This document shows, piece by piece, positions 8,591 through 14,699 of a stretch of 34,179 nt of DNA. Position numbers and translations under genes: made by a program. This DNA is from Streptomyces sp. SM10 (GTDB lineage: Bacteria; Actinomycetota; Actinomycetes; Streptomycetales; Streptomycetaceae). Under the pieces are notes generated by a model, which saw only the letters and a program-made list of their open reading frames with translations, ran no database searches and was not told the DNA's origin. Every line of letters begins with the position of its first letter. The stretch's first letter is position 1. Location of the stretch: the NCBI RefSeq assembly GCF_002910915.1, contig NZ_NEUF01000132.1, forward strand, positions 88,090 through 122,268, given 5' to 3'.

Positions 8591-8881
8591 CTACGGGAGC
8601 TTGAGCTCGATCTCGACGAAGGAGAGCGGGGCGGTCCCCGCGTTGAGGACCTCGTGCTCGCCGCCGGCCGGGCGGGCGTAGGACTCCCCGGCACGAAGCT
8701 GTGAGGGGGTGACCGTGCCGTCCGGAGTGATCACGTCGGTCCGGCCGTCGGTGACAGGGACGACCACATAGGCGTACGCGTGGACGTGGCGGCCGGTGCT
8801 CTCCCCGGGCTCGAAGTCCCAGCGCGTGACGCACACCCGCTGGTCCTCGAACTGCTTGGTCGCCCGTGCCGTGGTCGTCAT
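8591..8881 (-). CDS. Small single-domain cupin protein
   Basis: A 96-aa protein with one cupin fold. Motif 1 is visible as GESTGRHVHAYAYVVVPVTDG (residues about 25-45, given in part: GRHVHAYAY), including the H-x-H metal ligands, and motif 2 as GGEHEVLNAG. Small cupins of this type often bind a divalent metal and act on small organic substrates or stabilise a reactive centre; the substrate is unknown. The ATG at 8881 is chosen because GAGGAGG lies 6-12 nt upstream on the minus strand; longer in-frame extensions upstream have poor coding composition. It is divergent from the Cys-rich small gene at 9202. Confidence 0.8.
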   Translation of the reverse strand: MTTTARATKQFEDQRVCVTRWDFEPGESTGRHVHAYAYVVVPVTDGRTDVITPDGTVTPSQLRAGESYARPAGGEHEVLNAGTAPLSFVEIELKLP

Positions 8882-9201
8882 GGAACTCCTCCTCGCGTCG
8901 GTCGCCGCACCGTGAGCGGCAACATCCCAGGTGGCAGGGTAGTTGCGCTGCGTCCCCGGTTCCGCCGGGGCGGGTGCCGCCGCGAGGCTCGTGGAGTCGG
9001 CGTAAGGCGGCCCTGGCGCCCCGGGCCGGACGGCATGAGCGTCCCCCCAGGTAGTCGGGGCGAGGGGCGGTGGAGTTCCACCGTTTCGCGGTCGGATGAG
9101 ACACACGTCGCAGACGCCTGATCCGTGCGCACCCGGGTATATCGCTGCCGTTGCGGACCGTCTTCCGGACGGCCGCTGATCACCAGTGGAAGGTGCGAGC
9201 G
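8882..9201. other. 320-bp divergent intergenic region
   Basis: This gap separates the minus-strand cupin gene from the plus-strand Cys-rich gene and should hold both promoters. The only AT-rich patch on the plus side is TATATC within 9136-9145, a possible -10 element about 60 nt before the start at 9202, but no good -35 is visible. No convincing gene is seen here. Confidence 0.4.
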
Positions 9202-9426
9202 ATGACCGACGACTTCCCCTCACCCACCCTCGAACCCGTGGCCACGTTCTGCGGGAACTGCAACTGCGGCTGCCCCCAGCTCTTCGTCGACCCCGACGCC
9301 GAGGAGGACCGGCGCATCGTCATCACCGACGACTTCGACCAGCGTGTCCAGATGAGCGCCGACCAGTTCGCGAACCTCGTCTCGGACGCCAAGGCCGGCA
9401 AACTCGACGCGGTCGCCACCGCCTGA
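9202..9426 (+). CDS. Small Cys-rich protein with CGNCNCGCP motif
   Basis: A 74-aa soluble protein. Residues 14-23 read FCGNCNCGCP, four cysteines within eight residues, followed by an acidic segment and RRIVITDDFDQRVQMSADQFANLV. The spacing C-x2-C-x-C-x-C looks like a possible zinc or Fe-S ligand set or a modification site. I remember similar short proteins in other Streptomyces but know no function for them. ATG 9202 is preceded by GGAAGGTG; in-frame sequence further upstream lacks coding character. The end (QMSADQFANLVSDAKAGKLD) resembles the tail of DUF397-type small proteins, which is only an impression. Confidence 0.75.
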   Translation: MTDDFPSPTLEPVATFCGNCNCGCPQLFVDPDAEEDRRIVITDDFDQRVQMSADQFANLVSDAKAGKLDAVATA

Positions 9427-9735
9427 GCGCCGGGACGACCGGCGGGCGGGCAGGAACCGAGCGGATCGGTCAGGGGGCGCTCATGCGGATGGCTTCCGAG
9501 GCCGCGCGATCCTGACCGTGTCCGCCGCCGGAGGCCGTCGTCGAGTCCGCCCCCCCGCCGCCGCGGAGAGGAACGCCCTTGACCTGCAGCAAGCAGGCGG
9601 AGCCGTCCGTGCACCGGCGAGGGGGTGTGGGTGATGTCGAGGAGATGTGTGCGTCCTACGGCAGGTGATCATCTTATAGGTGATGACTGTTAGCCTGCCT
9701 GCCGTCATGACCGATACGCATACGGGGGAGACGCG
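9427..9735. promoter_or_regulatory. Upstream region of the type VII locus with GGTGAT direct repeats
   Basis: A 309-bp gap without a gene. The distal part holds an AT-rich patch unusual for this genome (9668-9691) containing two GGTGAT direct repeats at 9664-9669 and 9679-9684, 15 bp apart, then TGTTAGCCT, a possible extended -10. This may be the promoter and an activator or repressor site for the gene starting at 9736. Assignment to a regulator is not possible from sequence alone. Confidence 0.4.
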
Positions 9736-10107
9736 GTGGGCTTTGACGGCTACCGGACCAAGGCGGGTATGACCGGCCAGGCCCAGCAACTCGACGACGC
9801 CGGTACGGATATGGACGGCGTCAGCTCCGCCGTCAAGTCCCGCACCAGTTACTCGTACGCCGACGCGGGCGGCGATGACGCCGCGTCGGCGCTCAACGCG
9901 TTCGTCAAGGCCTGGGAGGCGGAGGCCAAGACGCTGGCGTCGGCGTTGCACGAGCTCGGTGGCAAGGTGCAGTCGGCCAAGAACTCCTACGGTGGCAGCG
10001 ACGGTCTGGTGAGGGCGAGCGTGCACAGCGTCTCCGTCGACGGCGTGAGCGGTCTCCCCGGCACGCCGGCGCAGGGCGGGCGCAGCTCGGTCCTGTCGAG
10101 CTACTGA
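9736..10107 (+). CDS. EspC/WXG100-like small type VII secretion substrate
   Basis: A 123-aa helical protein. The pattern AQQLDDAGTDMDGVSSAVKS, a GG turn, then SALNAFVKAWEAEAKTLAS and LHELGGKVQSAKNSYGGSD matches the two-helix ESX-type proteins, closest in layout to the EspC family. The classical W-x-G turn is replaced by GGDD. Such proteins leave the cell through the type VII (ESX) pathway, often as partners of larger effectors. The GTG start at 9736 has GGGGGAG 6 nt upstream. It is 11 nt upstream of the large effector-like gene, consistent with a partner role. No ESX machinery genes are in this window, so export would depend on a system elsewhere. Confidence 0.75.
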   Translation: MGFDGYRTKAGMTGQAQQLDDAGTDMDGVSSAVKSRTSYSYADAGGDDAASALNAFVKAWEAEAKTLASALHELGGKVQSAKNSYGGSDGLVRASVHSVSVDGVSGLPGTPAQGGRSSVLSSY

Positions 10108-10118
10108 GGAACGCGCCC

Positions 10119-11702
10119 GTGTCACTCTTCTCCTCTCCCTTCGACTCCCCTTCCCTGCGCCTCGCGTGGCTCGCCGGGCTGTCCAAGAAGTTGCTCGGCG
10201 CCGGGAGCAAGAACGAGGTCCTCGACCTGCTGGACGACGCCCTCTCGGTGCCCGTGCCCGGTGGGAACCAGGGCGTCCTCGAGAACCTGGCATCCCTCTA
10301 CCGCAGTCAGGTCGGCCCCGTCGGCGATGTCTTCGACCAGGTCGACCGGGTGGGGCGCAAGAGCCTTCCGGAGGTATGGGTCGGAGACACGAGCGTCCTC
10401 GCCTCCGACGCGGTGAACGCCGCCGGGCGGTCCGCGACCCAGATGACCGAGGCGTTCCACGGGTGCGCGACGGTGCTGTTGACGCTGGCCGACGCGATCG
10501 GTGCCGCGCAGCGCAAGGACGAGCGGGGCCGCGGACAGCTGCTGGAGCAGAAGAGGGCGCTCGGCGGCAAGGACGGGTTCTTCGACGACCTCCACGAGAA
10601 CGACGAGGAGGAGTGGGACCGCAAGAACGCCGCCCACTTCGGCTCCTACGCGGTCGACCTCATGCACGACGCCGTCTCCGAGGCGCAGGAGGCCAGCCGC
10701 GTCGCGGCCCGGGAGCTGAACAAATGGGCCGCCGAGGCACGTGCCGGGAAGATGGAGACCAGCGAACTGACCTCCGTGGACAAGCTGATGCTCGCCGACA
10801 CCGGTGTCGCGGGCGCCGACACCGAGCTGAACGAGATCCTCAAGGCAGGCGAACTGGAGCGCGCTTCGGCGCGCATGGACCTGCTGAGCCTCGACGACGA
10901 GATGGCCATGGAGCGGATGCTGGCGAGGTCGGACACCCCGCAGGAGCGGGCGTACCTGATGAAGGCCCTGGCCGCAGGCCACAGCGTCGCCGAGATCGGC
11001 ACGTTCCAGAACAAGATCCACGGCAAGGACCCCGACTGGATGCGCCGGCACCTCACCCCGGTGGTCACCGCCACGGACAGCATGGACGACGAGGGCCTGG
11101 CCTCGAACGGCTCGAACAACAACACCGACTACGCCACGTTCGACGGACAGCGGTGGATCCAGGGCGGGGACGGCTCCGAGGGCACCTGTGTGGCCTCGTC
11201 CACCGTCACCTCCCGCGCCATGGTCGACCCCCTGTACGCGCTCGACCTCACCGGCGGTCCCGGCGGTCAGGAGGACGACCCCGAGGCCTTCAAGCAGCGC
11301 CTGGTGGCCGAACAGCACCGGCTCCACACCGAAGGCGACGGCGGCGAGAACTGGGGCGGCATGGGGCCCGAAGGACAGGAACGGATCAACGACAGCACCG
11401 TCGGCAGCGCCACCGGCAACGACTACCAGCGCCAGGACCTGGACAGTGCCGCCGACCGCAGGGCGGTCCTCACCGAGGTCGAGAGGTCGGTGGCGCAGGG
11501 GCGCCCGGTGCCGGTCGACGTCTCGGGCAAGGACGGCGCCCACGCGATGACGATCATCGCCCAGGAGGGTGACATGCTTCAGGTGTACAACCCCTGGGGC
11601 TCGACCACGTGGGTCAGCGAGGACGACTTCATCAACGGACACATGGGCAAGGCTTCCAGCAGTGATCTCCCCGATGCGTACAGCGTCTATCTTCCGCGGT
11701 AG
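10119..11702 (+). CDS. Putative type VII effector with C-terminal papain/C39-like peptidase domain
   Basis: A 527-aa protein in two parts. Residues 1 to about 330 are helical and charged, with a WXG100-like look in the first 150 and no signal peptide. Residues about 340-527 carry the three motifs of papain-like (clan CA) peptidases: GTCVASS with Cys357, GAHAMTII with His475, and YNPWGS with Asn491. The NPWG motif is shared with calpains and C39-like domains and is followed by VSEDDF, the usual beta strand. Q348 in WIQGGDG could be the oxyanion glutamine. GTG 10119 is chosen, with GAGGAA upstream. It lies directly after an ESX-like small protein and overlaps a chagasin-like lipoprotein gene. 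This context suggests an exported peptidase toxin with its inhibitor. A housekeeping peptidase remains possible. Confidence 0.75.
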   Translation: MSLFSSPFDSPSLRLAWLAGLSKKLLGAGSKNEVLDLLDDALSVPVPGGNQGVLENLASLYRSQVGPVGDVFDQVDRVGRKSLPEVWVGDTSVLASDAVNAAGRSATQMTEAFHGCATVLLTLADAIGAAQRKDERGRGQLLEQKRALGGKDGFFDDLHENDEEEWDRKNAAHFGSYAVDLMHDAVSEAQEASRVAARELNKWAAEARAGKMETSELTSVDKLMLADTGVAGADTELNEILKAGELERASARMDLLSLDDEMAMERMLARSDTPQERAYLMKALAAGHSVAEIGTFQNKIHGKDPDWMRRHLTPVVTATDSMDDEGLASNGSNNNTDYATFDGQRWIQGGDGSEGTCVASSTVTSRAMVDPLYALDLTGGPGGQEDDPEAFKQRLVAEQHRLHTEGDGGENWGGMGPEGQERINDSTVGSATGNDYQRQDLDSAADRRAVLTEVERSVAQGRPVPVDVSGKDGAHAMTIIAQEGDMLQVYNPWGSTTWVSEDDFINGHMGKASSSDLPDAYSVYLPR

Positions 11703-12192
11703 CAGGGGCGGTGCCGCGATCGCGGCGGCCGCGCTCCTCGCTCTCGCCACGGGCTGCGGCTCGGCCACCGACGAACCGGCCGGCGGCTCACCGCGCACCA
11801 CGAGCCGTCCGGTGAAGGACACCACCATCACGGCCGAGCAGGGCGAGCGTTTCACGCTCACCGTCGACCAGAACGTCTCCACCCGCGAGTTCTGGTACCT
11901 GGTCGACCCCGCCCCCGACAGCGCGGTGCTGGTCAGCCGCGGCAGGGACCACGCGTCCGACTCCGGCGACGAGCCGGTGGCCGGCGCCGGCGGCGGACTC
12001 ACCTTCACCTTCGAGGCCACGGGCAAGGGAACCACCCGGTTCACGTTGCTGCACTGCACCTTCACCACGTGTCAGGGCAACACGTCGACGCAGCCCCCCG
12101 AGACGACCGGCCCCTCCGCCACCCCGACCGCGGGCGCGGCCTCACCCTCCCCGACTCCCGAGCGCATCACCTACACCGTCACGGTCGACTGA
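11674..12192 (+). CDS. Chagasin-like (I42) cysteine-peptidase inhibitor lipoprotein
   Basis: A 172-aa lipoprotein. A basic N-terminus and hydrophobic stretch end at the lipobox ALATGC (Cys28), so it should be anchored on the outer face of the membrane. The mature domain, from about residue 47, reads TITAEQGERFTLTVDQN, REFWYLVD, VAGAGGGLTFTFEATGKGTTRFTLLH and ends ERITYTVTVD. This is the strand order of chagasin-family inhibitors, including the GxGG loop before the penultimate strands. The third inhibitory loop (usually RPW) is replaced by a Cys-containing, Pro/Thr/Ser-rich insert of about 35 residues. The start at ATG 11674 (GTG 11662 is an alternative) lies inside the peptidase gene, overlapping by 29 nt, so the two are coupled. 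I infer it protects the producer from the upstream peptidase. Confidence 0.72.
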   Translation: MRTASIFRGSRGGAAIAAAALLALATGCGSATDEPAGGSPRTTSRPVKDTTITAEQGERFTLTVDQNVSTREFWYLVDPAPDSAVLVSRGRDHASDSGDEPVAGAGGGLTFTFEATGKGTTRFTLLHCTFTTCQGNTSTQPPETTGPSATPTAGAASPSPTPERITYTVTVD

Positions 12193-12238
12193 ACCGCGGC
12201 GGATCAGTCAGCCGAGACGAGACACCCGAGGCCCCGCC

Positions 12239-12649
12239 ATGAACGACGCCCCGTACCCGCCGGACCGCACGGACGAGGAGCTGGCCCGGCTCGACATCAC
12301 CGTCCTGCTGCGTTACGGCCTCACCGCCGATGCCGGCACCCGGCGCACCGCCCTGTTCGGCGACGGTGCCGCGGCCGCGGCCGTCATCCTCGACCGCCTC
12401 GGTACCGAGCCGCGCTCGGTCGCCTTCCTCGGCGACACCGTGCGCGCCGGCGGACTGGCGCGCGCCACGGAGCTGCCCGAGCCCCTGCCCGGCCGGGACG
12501 CGGCCGTCCTCGTACGGGAGTGGCTGCTGACCGGCGCCGAACTCACGGGTGGGGTCCCCGCCGACGACACCGCGGCGACCTGGCTGCGCGCCGTGGCGAC
12601 CATCATCGAGCTGAAGCAACTGGCCAGGGCTCGGGGCCGGAGCACGTGA
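12239..12649 (+). CDS. Small cytoplasmic protein of unknown function in the effector operon
   Basis: A 136-aa soluble protein with no signal or membrane segment. I do not recognise it. It is rich in Ala, Arg and acidic residues and looks mainly helical, ending in ATIIELKQLARARGRST. It starts 46 nt after the chagasin-like gene on the same strand, with GACGAGA about 15 nt upstream and GAGGCC 5-10 nt upstream of ATG 12239. Third-position G/C is high, so it is a real gene. By position it could be an export chaperone, an accessory immunity factor or unrelated. Confidence 0.75.
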   Translation: MNDAPYPPDRTDEELARLDITVLLRYGLTADAGTRRTALFGDGAAAAAVILDRLGTEPRSVAFLGDTVRAGGLARATELPEPLPGRDAAVLVREWLLTGAELTGGVPADDTAATWLRAVATIIELKQLARARGRST

Positions 12650-12848
12650 TCCGGGCAGCCCGGCCCGAGCGCCGCGGCGGAGGTGCTGTGCGTGGACCGG
12701 ACCTTGTCATCGGCGGAGCCTGGCCCGCAGGAGCTGCCGAACTCCTCAGGAGTGCGGTCACGAGGCGAAGGCGCACGTTTCGCCGCGAGGAAGGCGCCAA
12801 GGCGGCGGGCCACCGAGATCGCCGTGGGGTCCGATTCCGCCCGGCCGG

Positions 12849-12860
12849 TACTCTTCCGGG
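12849..12860 (+). promoter_or_regulatory. Possible leaderless promoter of the TetR gene
   Basis: TACTCT at 12849-12854 fits a TAnnnT -10 element. Its position is exactly -12 to -7 if transcription begins at the G of the GTG at 12861. There is no ribosome-binding site between them, which agrees with leaderless expression, common for actinobacterial regulators. No clear -35 is seen. Confidence 0.4.
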
Positions 12861-13451
12861 GTGATACAGCACTCTTCGCCGGACGAGCGACGGCCCGCGA
12901 ACGACGGCCCGAAGGCCGCCGCGCGCAACCGGGCCGCCCTGGTCGTCGCCGCCCGGGAGGTCTTCTCGGCGGCCGGCCTGGATGCTCCGCTCTCCATGAT
13001 CGCGCGTCGGGCCGGGGTCGGCCAGGGCGTTCTGTACCGGCATTTCCCCGACCGCGGCGCCCTGGCGACCGCGGTTCTGGAGGAGAACGTGCGGCAGATC
13101 GAAGAAGCGACCGCGGTCGAGGGTGCGACCCTGACCGACGTTCTCGGCGTGGTGACCTGGCATGCCGTCGAATCGGCGGCTTTCATCGGCCTGATGCACG
13201 CCGACGGGGCAGGTGGCCGATCCGGCATCCGTGCGCACGCCTCGGTGCTGTCCGAGCGGGTCGAGCGCAGCCTGCGGGGGCGGCTGCCCGCCGGTCATCG
13301 TCTGGGTGCGGGGGACGACCTCATGCTGGCGCTCGCCATGGTCACGGGCGCCGTCACAGGCCCCACCCGTGAGGAGCGGGAACGCCGGGCGCTGGCCGCC
13401 TGGCGGCTGCTCGGCGTCGAGGTGGGGCCGGTCCACCCCTACGGCGGGTGA
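12861..13451 (+). CDS. TetR-family transcriptional regulator
   Basis: A 196-aa repressor-type protein. The N-terminal DNA-binding domain reads AALVVAAREVFSAAGLDAP, SMIARRAGVGQGVLYRHFPD (residues about 24-70), the standard TetR helix-turn-helix with YRHFPD. The C-terminal ligand domain is variable and cannot identify an inducer. The first GTG (12861) may be leaderless. The gene is convergent with the SMP-30-like lipoprotein gene, 15 nt away, and near a Baeyer-Villiger monooxygenase gene whose divergent promoter region has a 26-bp inverted repeat of TetR-operator size. It is therefore the likely regulator of that pair, although no copy of the repeat is found at its own promoter. Confidence 0.9.
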   Translation: MIQHSSPDERRPANDGPKAAARNRAALVVAAREVFSAAGLDAPLSMIARRAGVGQGVLYRHFPDRGALATAVLEENVRQIEEATAVEGATLTDVLGVVTWHAVESAAFIGLMHADGAGGRSGIRAHASVLSERVERSLRGRLPAGHRLGAGDDLMLALAMVTGAVTGPTREERERRALAAWRLLGVEVGPVHPYGG

Positions 13452-13466
13452 GCCCGGGGAGCGGTG

Positions 13467-14489
13467 TCAGCCTCCGTTGGACTGCCGGGTGCCTTCCGCC
13501 AGTGCGTCGAAGGTGTAGAGGTAGCCACCGGCAGGCCCGCTGACCGTCATGTACGCCTTGGTCCCGCCGGGCCTGATCGCCACGTTCGTCGCCGATTCGA
13601 GCCCTGTCGGGCGGGCGGGAACCTCGACCGTCGCCAGGCGCTTGCCGTTCCTGTCGTACACGGCCATCGCGGCTCGGCCGTGCAGCGCCTGGTAGAGGTT
13701 GCCGTCCGCGTCCACGGCGATCGAGTCGGTCTGGGCTATCCCTCCGTCGACGCGGATGGCTGTGTGCCTGGACGTCACTCCTTCCTCGTCGTCGAGACGG
13801 AGGTACGAGATCCGGTTCCGGGTGAGCTCGCTGATCCACAGACCGCGGTACTCCGCGTCGAACGAGATGCCGTTCGTCGCGGCCAGGCCGTCGGCCAGGA
13901 CGGTGGCCTTCCCGCCGTCGCGGTCGATCCGCACCACACGCCCGTGCGCCTCGCCCTCGGACGACCCGCGTGAGTCGGAGACGTACAGGTTGCCGGCCTC
14001 GTCGAAGGCGATGTCGTCGGGGTTCATCTGCGCGCCGTCGACCGTGCCGGCGAAGAAGGTCCGCGGATCGGTGCCGTCCGGGGCCAGGCTCACGACCTCG
14101 CCGTGGGCGTAGTCGGTCAGGTAGACGCGACCGTCGTACGGGCTGAACTGTGCCGAGGTGTAAGCACCACGGCTGTCGGTGTGGAGCGCGCTGGATGTCT
14201 TCTTCCCGACGTCGACGCGCATCACCTTCGGCTTGCCGGCGGGGGCGGTGACGTCGACGACGACCAGTGTGCCGTTCTGGTCGAAGGTCGGGCCCTCCAG
14301 CAGGGTCATCCCGGTTTCCTGGTGCACCCGCGTCAGCTGCATGACCTTGTGCGCGCGGATGGTCCTTTCCGCGCCGGGGGAGTCGGTCCGGCTACCGGTT
14401 CCGCTTGCTTCCGTGCCACATCCGGTGAGAGTCAGTGTGCCGATCGCGGCGAGCATGGCGACGGGCCGGATCAGGTGTCGTCGTTGCAT
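13467..14489 (-). CDS. SMP-30/gluconolactonase-like lipoprotein
   Basis: A 340-aa lipoprotein. The N-terminus MQRRHLIRPVAM plus hydrophobic stretch ends at the lipobox LTGC (Cys24). The mature part is a six-bladed propeller with the repeated pattern of SMP-30/gluconolactonase and NHL proteins: EGPTFDQNGTLVVVD, NPDDIAFDEAGNLYVSDS, ATNGISFDAEYRGLWISE and DSIAVDADGNLYQA. The EGP, N-x-D and SD positions match metal ligands of SMP-30 lactonases. I infer extracytoplasmic lactone hydrolysis. ATG 14489 is preferred over the in-frame GTG 14501 because AGGAAG lies at a better distance. It diverges from the Baeyer-Villiger monooxygenase gene, which would make lactones, and the shared intergenic region contains an operator-like repeat. 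Confidence 0.85.
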   Translation of the reverse strand: MQRRHLIRPVAMLAAIGTLTLTGCGTEASGTGSRTDSPGAERTIRAHKVMQLTRVHQETGMTLLEGPTFDQNGTLVVVDVTAPAGKPKVMRVDVGKKTSSALHTDSRGAYTSAQFSPYDGRVYLTDYAHGEVVSLAPDGTDPRTFFAGTVDGAQMNPDDIAFDEAGNLYVSDSRGSSEGEAHGRVVRIDRDGGKATVLADGLAATNGISFDAEYRGLWISELTRNRISYLRLDDEEGVTSRHTAIRVDGGIAQTDSIAVDADGNLYQALHGRAAMAVYDRNGKRLATVEVPARPTGLESATNVAIRPGGTKAYMTVSGPAGGYLYTFDALAEGTRQSNGG

Positions 14490-14610
14490 GGGGGGAATCA
14501 CTCTTCCTCTTCGGTCGGGTGCGTCACGCGTGCGGGAGCCGTCACGGGGGAGGCCGCGTCCGCCCGGGCGTGTGGGGGCTCTGGCCGGAAGTCGACGGAC
14601 CTCCCGCAAC

Positions 14611-14636
14611 ACAACCGGACAGTGCTGTCCGGTTGT
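14611..14636. promoter_or_regulatory. 26-bp inverted repeat, probable TetR operator
   Basis: ACAACCGGACAG (14611-14622) is followed by a 2-bp spacer and its exact complement (14625-14636). It sits between the divergent lipoprotein (starts 14489) and monooxygenase (starts 14700) genes. Length and perfection suit a TetR dimer or paired-dimer site. TACCGT at 14640-14645 could be the -10 for the monooxygenase, so binding here would block the promoter. Confidence 0.75.
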
Positions 14637-14699
14637 TGTTACCGTAGCGGATGGCCGCTCACCCCGGGCGGCCCGACAAGCAGGATCGAGGCCCCCCAC

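Noticed and set aside
10122..12068. A 648-codon minus-strand frame opposite the effector and inhibitor genes
   Set aside because: No recognisable domain; third-position bias supports the plus strand.
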